Source: Pedobacter psychrodurus (GTDB taxonomy: Bacteria; Bacteroidota; Bacteroidia; Sphingobacteriales; Sphingobacteriaceae). From it: DNA of 64,000 nucleotides. The stretch covers positions 62,001 through 126,000 of the forward strand of contig NZ_SJSO01000005.1 in assembly GCF_004331735.1 (NCBI RefSeq). The letters are read 5' to 3'. Of the stretch, positions 60,743 through 64,000 are shown in pieces. Under the pieces are notes generated by a model. That model searched no databases and was not told the DNA's origin. It saw only the letters and a list, made by a program, of their open reading frames with translations. Position numbers and translations under genes: made by a program. Each line of letters begins with the position of its first letter. The first letter of the stretch is position 1.

Positions 60743-63349
60743 ATGAGAAAACTATTTCTACTTCTCTTAATCTGTTCGGCTTTAATTGTAAATGCACAAC
60801 AGCGTTACGAATTAAATTCTGGTTGGGTATGTACCAATATCAAAGATGCCAATGCTTCGGGCTTAGAAATCTCGAAAGCTGGTTTTCCGGTCAGCAACTG
60901 GATGCAAGCGACAGTTCCAGGAACGGTATTAACTACTTTGCTAAACAATAAAAAAGTTCCTGATCCATTTTATGGAATGAATAATGAAAAAATTCCTGAT
61001 GTGTATAAAACAGGTAACGACTATTATACCTATTGGTTTGTAAAAGATTTTGAGGAGCGTGTTGTGGGTAACGAACAGGTTTGGTTGCAGTTCAGAGGTA
61101 TAAATTATAAAGCTGAAATTTATTTAAACGGAAAAAAAGTTAATCCAAAAACCCAGGTGGGTATGCACCTTAGGGCACAGTACAACATCACTAAGCTTTT
61201 ATCTTCGAATGGAAAAAACAGGCTGGCTGTAATTGTTTATCCACCAGATTTTCCGGGTAACCCCAATGGTGGCCAGGGTGGCGATGGCACTATTGCCAAA
61301 GGTTTAACTACGCAATATACTGCTGGTTGGGACTGGATTCAGCCCACCCGCGACCGTAACACAGGCATTTGGGACAAAGTTACCATTGAGAAAACCAAAA
61401 GCATTAATATCCTGAATCCACAGGTAATTACCTTGGTTCTGGGCAAGCGTTTACCCGAAGGGAAACAAAATCCGGCTACAGTTAAAGTTTCTGTTGAAGT
61501 AGAAAACCCTACGGGTCAGGTGGTTTCGGGTACTTTACAATATCAAATCGCTGGGAAGCTGATTAAACAGACAACTACCATTGCCGCAAATAAAACCACT
61601 ATAGTTAAACTTCCTGATTTACAGCTCGAAAACCCGAAGTTATGGTGGCCAAGTGGATATGGACCACAAAACCTGTACGATGTGAAGATCGAATTTGTAG
61701 CTGCTAATCAAGTGTTAGATCAAGAGCAGCTTAAAGTAGGTGTTCGCCAGATTGATAACATCTGGAACGAGCAGACCAAAAGTATGGGCGCTTATGTAAA
61801 CGGGCAAAAGATTTTTATTAAAGGTGGCAACTGGATTATTTCTGATGCGATGCTCCGCTTTAGTGATGCCCGCTACGACGCAGAAATACGTTACCACAAA
61901 GATATGAACCTCAATCTGATCAGAATCTGGGGAGGGGCTATTTTAGAAAGACCTGAGTTTTACAACGCCTGCGATAAATATGGTTTGCTGGTTTTTCAGG
62001 ATTTCTGGTTCAGTGGCGATTGCAACGGCCGTTGGGTAGATCCAATGAAAAAGGAAGATCAATGGACGAGAAGAAATTATCCCGATGATCATAATTTAAC
62101 CTTAACAGCTATTGAAGATCAGATCAAAATGATCAGAAACCACGCTTCGCTGGCTTTTTGGTGTGGAGGAAACGAAATTACACCACCGGAAGACATTTTA
62201 GAACCGCTAAAAAACGATATCCTACCAAGGTTGGATGGCACAAGAAAACTTTTCGATTTCTCTAACAGCGACGAAATGTCGTTTAATGCTATCGGTGGAA
62301 ACGGCGATGGTCCTTACGGCATTCAGGATATCAAAACTTTTTGGGGTACGAAAACCTTTCCTTACAATTCGGAAGTGGGCTCGGTAGGGGTAGGTGATTA
62401 TGTTTCTTTACTCCGTTTTATTCCAAAAGAGAACCTGATCGCCCCTCAATACAAAGCTAAGCCTGATTCGGTATGGGATTATCATAAGTATATCTCTTAC
62501 GAGCAATACCTAAACCCTTATGGTAAGCCAAAAAGTGCAGAAGATTTTGCCATGAAAGCCCAATTAGCCAATTACGACCAATACAGGGCATTAATGGAAG
62601 GTTTTTCTAATAAAATGTGGGATTGGTACACCGGTTCTATCATTTGGAAAACTCAAAACCCCTGGACAGCCCTGCGCGGACAGATGTACGATTATTACCT
62701 CGATCCTAATGCCTGTTTATATGGCCTAAGGAAAGGAAGTGAACCCTTACATGTGATGATGAATCCTTTGGATAGCATGGTTACCATCGTAAACAATGGG
62801 TTTAGCACTAAAAACAACCTGATGGTGCAGGCCAAAGCTTACGATATGGATGGCAAAGATTATTTCTACTCTCAGGCTTTTAATTCGGTTGGTCCATCTT
62901 CGGTGAGAAGACTTTTTCCTATGAACGAATTCTTAGCCAAACTGGATAAAAAAGAAGGTGTATTTGTTTCTTTAAGGATTTTAGATCAAAAGCAAAGTAT
63001 TTTAAGCGAGAATATTTATTGGCTTCCTGGTAAGGATGGTGAATACTCGGGTTTAAAAAGCATCAAACAAACACCATTAAAAGTTGCAGCAGTTGATCAG
63101 AAAAATGGTAAGGTCGCCGTTACTTTGAGCAATGCAAATGGAAATCCGTTGGCATTTTTTAACCGTGTTGCTTTAATAAATGGCAATACAGGTGAGCGTG
63201 TACTTCCTGCTTTTTATGATGATAATTATGTGAGTATTTTACCGGGCGAAAGTAAAACGGTAACTGTAGAATATACAGGAAAACAAAGTAATCTGGCTGT
63301 AGAGGTGTATGGCTGGAATGTAGAAAAACAGAAAATAAATATTCAATAG
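60743..63349 (+). CDS. GH2 beta-mannosidase-type exported glycosidase
   Basis: Retaining glycosidase of family GH2, of the beta-mannosidase / mannosylglycoprotein endo-beta-mannosidase branch. Signal peptide 1-18 (LFLLLLICSALIVNAQQ). Domain order: galactose-binding-like N-terminal domain (about 20-200, WMQATVPGTVLTTLL, DYYTYWFVKDF, INYKAEIYLNGKKV), Ig-like domain, TIM barrel (KGGNWIISDAMLRF, MNLNLIRIWGGAILERPEFY), with acid/base Glu478 in FWCGGNEITPPED and probable nucleophile Glu544 in YNSEVGSVG, then C-terminal beta domains. 868 residues. It is 96 bases after GH92 in the same direction. With GH92 and GH29 it would trim the mannose core and fucose of N-glycans. Confidence 0.88.
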   Translation: MRKLFLLLLICSALIVNAQQRYELNSGWVCTNIKDANASGLEISKAGFPVSNWMQATVPGTVLTTLLNNKKVPDPFYGMNNEKIPDVYKTGNDYYTYWFVKDFEERVVGNEQVWLQFRGINYKAEIYLNGKKVNPKTQVGMHLRAQYNITKLLSSNGKNRLAVIVYPPDFPGNPNGGQGGDGTIAKGLTTQYTAGWDWIQPTRDRNTGIWDKVTIEKTKSINILNPQVITLVLGKRLPEGKQNPATVKVSVEVENPTGQVVSGTLQYQIAGKLIKQTTTIAANKTTIVKLPDLQLENPKLWWPSGYGPQNLYDVKIEFVAANQVLDQEQLKVGVRQIDNIWNEQTKSMGAYVNGQKIFIKGGNWIISDAMLRFSDARYDAEIRYHKDMNLNLIRIWGGAILERPEFYNACDKYGLLVFQDFWFSGDCNGRWVDPMKKEDQWTRRNYPDDHNLTLTAIEDQIKMIRNHASLAFWCGGNEITPPEDILEPLKNDILPRLDGTRKLFDFSNSDEMSFNAIGGNGDGPYGIQDIKTFWGTKTFPYNSEVGSVGVGDYVSLLRFIPKENLIAPQYKAKPDSVWDYHKYISYEQYLNPYGKPKSAEDFAMKAQLANYDQYRALMEGFSNKMWDWYTGSIIWKTQNPWTALRGQMYDYYLDPNACLYGLRKGSEPLHVMMNPLDSMVTIVNNGFSTKNNLMVQAKAYDMDGKDYFYSQAFNSVGPSSVRRLFPMNEFLAKLDKKEGVFVSLRILDQKQSILSENIYWLPGKDGEYSGLKSIKQTPLKVAAVDQKNGKVAVTLSNANGNPLAFFNRVALINGNTGERVLPAFYDDNYVSILPGESKTVTVEYTGKQSNLAVEVYGWNVEKQKINIQ

Positions 63350-63355
63350 TTTACA

Positions 63356-63436
63356 AGACCTATCAGGTTTAATTCGTATTTATATTGTTTTAAATGGCCT
63401 AATTGAAGGTTACGTCATTTAAAACCTGATAGGTCT
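63356..63436. repeat. Long-loop inverted repeat after the GH2 gene, REP-like
   Basis: AGACCTATCAGGTTT (63356-63370) and AAACCTGATAGGTCT (63422-63436): perfect 15-bp arms separated by 51 bases. The arm resembles that of the RAYT-flanking hairpin (AAACCTGCGAAATCT). There is no T-run, so it is not a classic terminator, though it is the first structure after the GH2 stop. Confidence 0.65.
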
Positions 63437-63802
63437 ATAAGTAGATCTTTATTGTTAGAGGTTTTTGGAAATGTTGGGTTCTATTGTTGTGGCTGATTGT
63501 AGTCCTGCTATCGCTTCAAGTCCTCACTCGTGCCTCGCTCCGGGCTTTTCGCTTTATCAGGTTTAATAACAAGGGGCGCTGCTGAAATCGCGATGGATCC
63601 GCGTTAGGGATTGTAAGGGTTCAGTACCGATTAAGCATCTGTTTTTATTTAATTACGGCATGCTTGCTTGTTTCACAGGTCTTCATTGGTACCGGAGCGA
63701 AGCGTAGCCCTGAAAAAGCCCGACCCTTGCGTAGCTTGGGTAACGCCCAGATTAGTTTGCAATTTTCGGTTGGCCGTTTGCAATTCAGGTTTATTAAAAA
63801 CA

Positions 63803-63834
63803 AAAAAAGGCGACACTTTACGTATCGCCTTTTC
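63803..63834 (-). terminator. Terminator of the ferredoxin gene
   Basis: On the minus strand AAAAGGCGAT...CGCCTTTTTTTG: an 8-bp stem with an 11-base loop and a T-run, about 20 bases after the stop. Confidence 0.8.
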
Positions 63835-63854
63835 TCTATAATATGTTTTACAAT

Positions 63855-64000
63855 CTAGCTTACGCCGTGTAATTTTACTTTTAGTCCGTCCATATTGTTG
63901 TTTAACTGCAACTGGCAGGCTAAGCGCGAATTTGGTAACAGATCAGGCAAAGTATCTAACATGGCATACTCATCGTCTGTCATTTCGTTAAGTTTCTCTT
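63855..64000 (-). CDS. [2Fe-2S] ferredoxin, C-terminal part (gene continues past the window)
   Basis: 48 codons are visible. They read ...MTDDEYAMLDTLPDLLPNSRLACQLQLNNNMDGLKVKLHGVS and stop. The LACQLQL segment carries the fourth cluster-ligating Cys of plant/adrenodoxin-type ferredoxins, and the DGLKV(K/R)L ending is typical of the adrenodoxin-like Fdx group used in iron-sulfur assembly or P450 electron transfer. The N-terminal CxxxxCxxC loop lies outside the window. The identification is from the C-terminus only. Confidence 0.75.
   Translation of the reverse strand, partial: EKLNEMTDDEYAMLDTLPDLLPNSRLACQLQLNNNMDGLKVKLHGVS

Larger units (their letters stand above)
63350..63854. other. 505-bp intergenic region with large hairpin and GC-rich repeat-like tract
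   Basis: No gene; a short open frame at 63664-63858 runs through the repeat-like tract and the ferredoxin terminator and is not credible. The region holds a 15-bp perfect inverted repeat (63356-63436), a GC-rich tract at about 63500-63560 (GCCTCGCTCCGGGC), a block at about 63590-63640 around GATCCGCGTTAGGGATTG and one at about 63690-63765 (AGCGAAGCGTAGCCC, CTTGCGTAGC), both much richer in GC than the neighbours, and the ferredoxin terminator. Confidence 0.5.

Noticed and set aside
63664..63858. 64-codon open frame before the ferredoxin
   Set aside because: Crosses the GC-rich repeat-like tract and the ferredoxin terminator hairpin.

Overview
The window is a chromosomal stretch of an AT-rich member of the Bacteroidota, most likely a Pedobacter-like Sphingobacteriaceae. 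The evidence is two SusC/SusD (RagA/RagB) pairs, a type IX secretion (T9SS) cargo adhesin with a gliding-motility type C-terminus next to a PorP/SprF-like protein, the futalosine route to menaquinone (mqnB, mqnD), promoters with TAnnTTTG -7 boxes, and near absence of Shine-Dalgarno sequences. The genus is inference. I saw no rRNA, tRNA or CRISPR array. 47 protein genes are listed, two of them cut by the window edges.

Layout. 1-7.4 kb: C-terminal part of an Hsp20 chaperone, a DEAD-box helicase, an AEC transporter, a 0.7 kb non-coding tract with repeat remnants, a secreted C1 peptidase, L-serine dehydratase, and RDD and MgtC membrane proteins. 7.5-14.4 kb: a 1982-residue T9SS adhesin translationally coupled (ATGA overlap) to a PorP/SprF protein. 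14.7-16.8 kb: groES-groEL. 17.1-21 kb: a DUF4130 protein and a radical-SAM protein forming the DNA modification/repair pair, the latter behind a concentric palindrome; then a small membrane protein, an HD phosphohydrolase and an XRE regulator. 21.3-30.2 kb: housekeeping block (THUMP rRNA methyltransferase, DUF3127 protein with an SSB-like tail, HK/RR pair, mqnB-mqnD, queD-folE, fabD). 30.2-36.7 kb: a 1243-residue NtrY-like orphan kinase, a coiled-coil membrane protein and a GHL10 glycosidase.

36.7-43.1 kb looks like an amino-sugar/cell-wall recycling region: a LacI regulator with a NagX-like acyltransferase, a NagB-PIG-L fusion, and anmK divergent from nagB with a LacI-type palindrome between them. 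A REP-associated transposase (RAYT) flanked by its own repeats sits inside it. 43.2-53.8 kb: two SusCD systems separated by a DeoR regulator; the second carries an extra lipoprotein and has helically phased direct repeats upstream. 53.8-63.4 kb: outer-membrane barrel, small protein, S41 protease, then three secreted glycosidases (GH29 alpha-fucosidase, GH92 alpha-mannosidase, GH2 beta-mannosidase) that would suit trimming of host or fungal glycoprotein glycans; GH92 has a perfect 14-bp LacI-type palindrome. The window ends in the C-terminus of a [2Fe-2S] ferredoxin.

The least explained signals are in the non-coding DNA: three elements that share CGTCAT...ATGACG ends and an inner two-hairpin fold, REP hairpins related to those flanking the RAYT, and operator-like dyads upstream of the radical-SAM, GHL10, anmK/nagB, GH92 and second susC genes.
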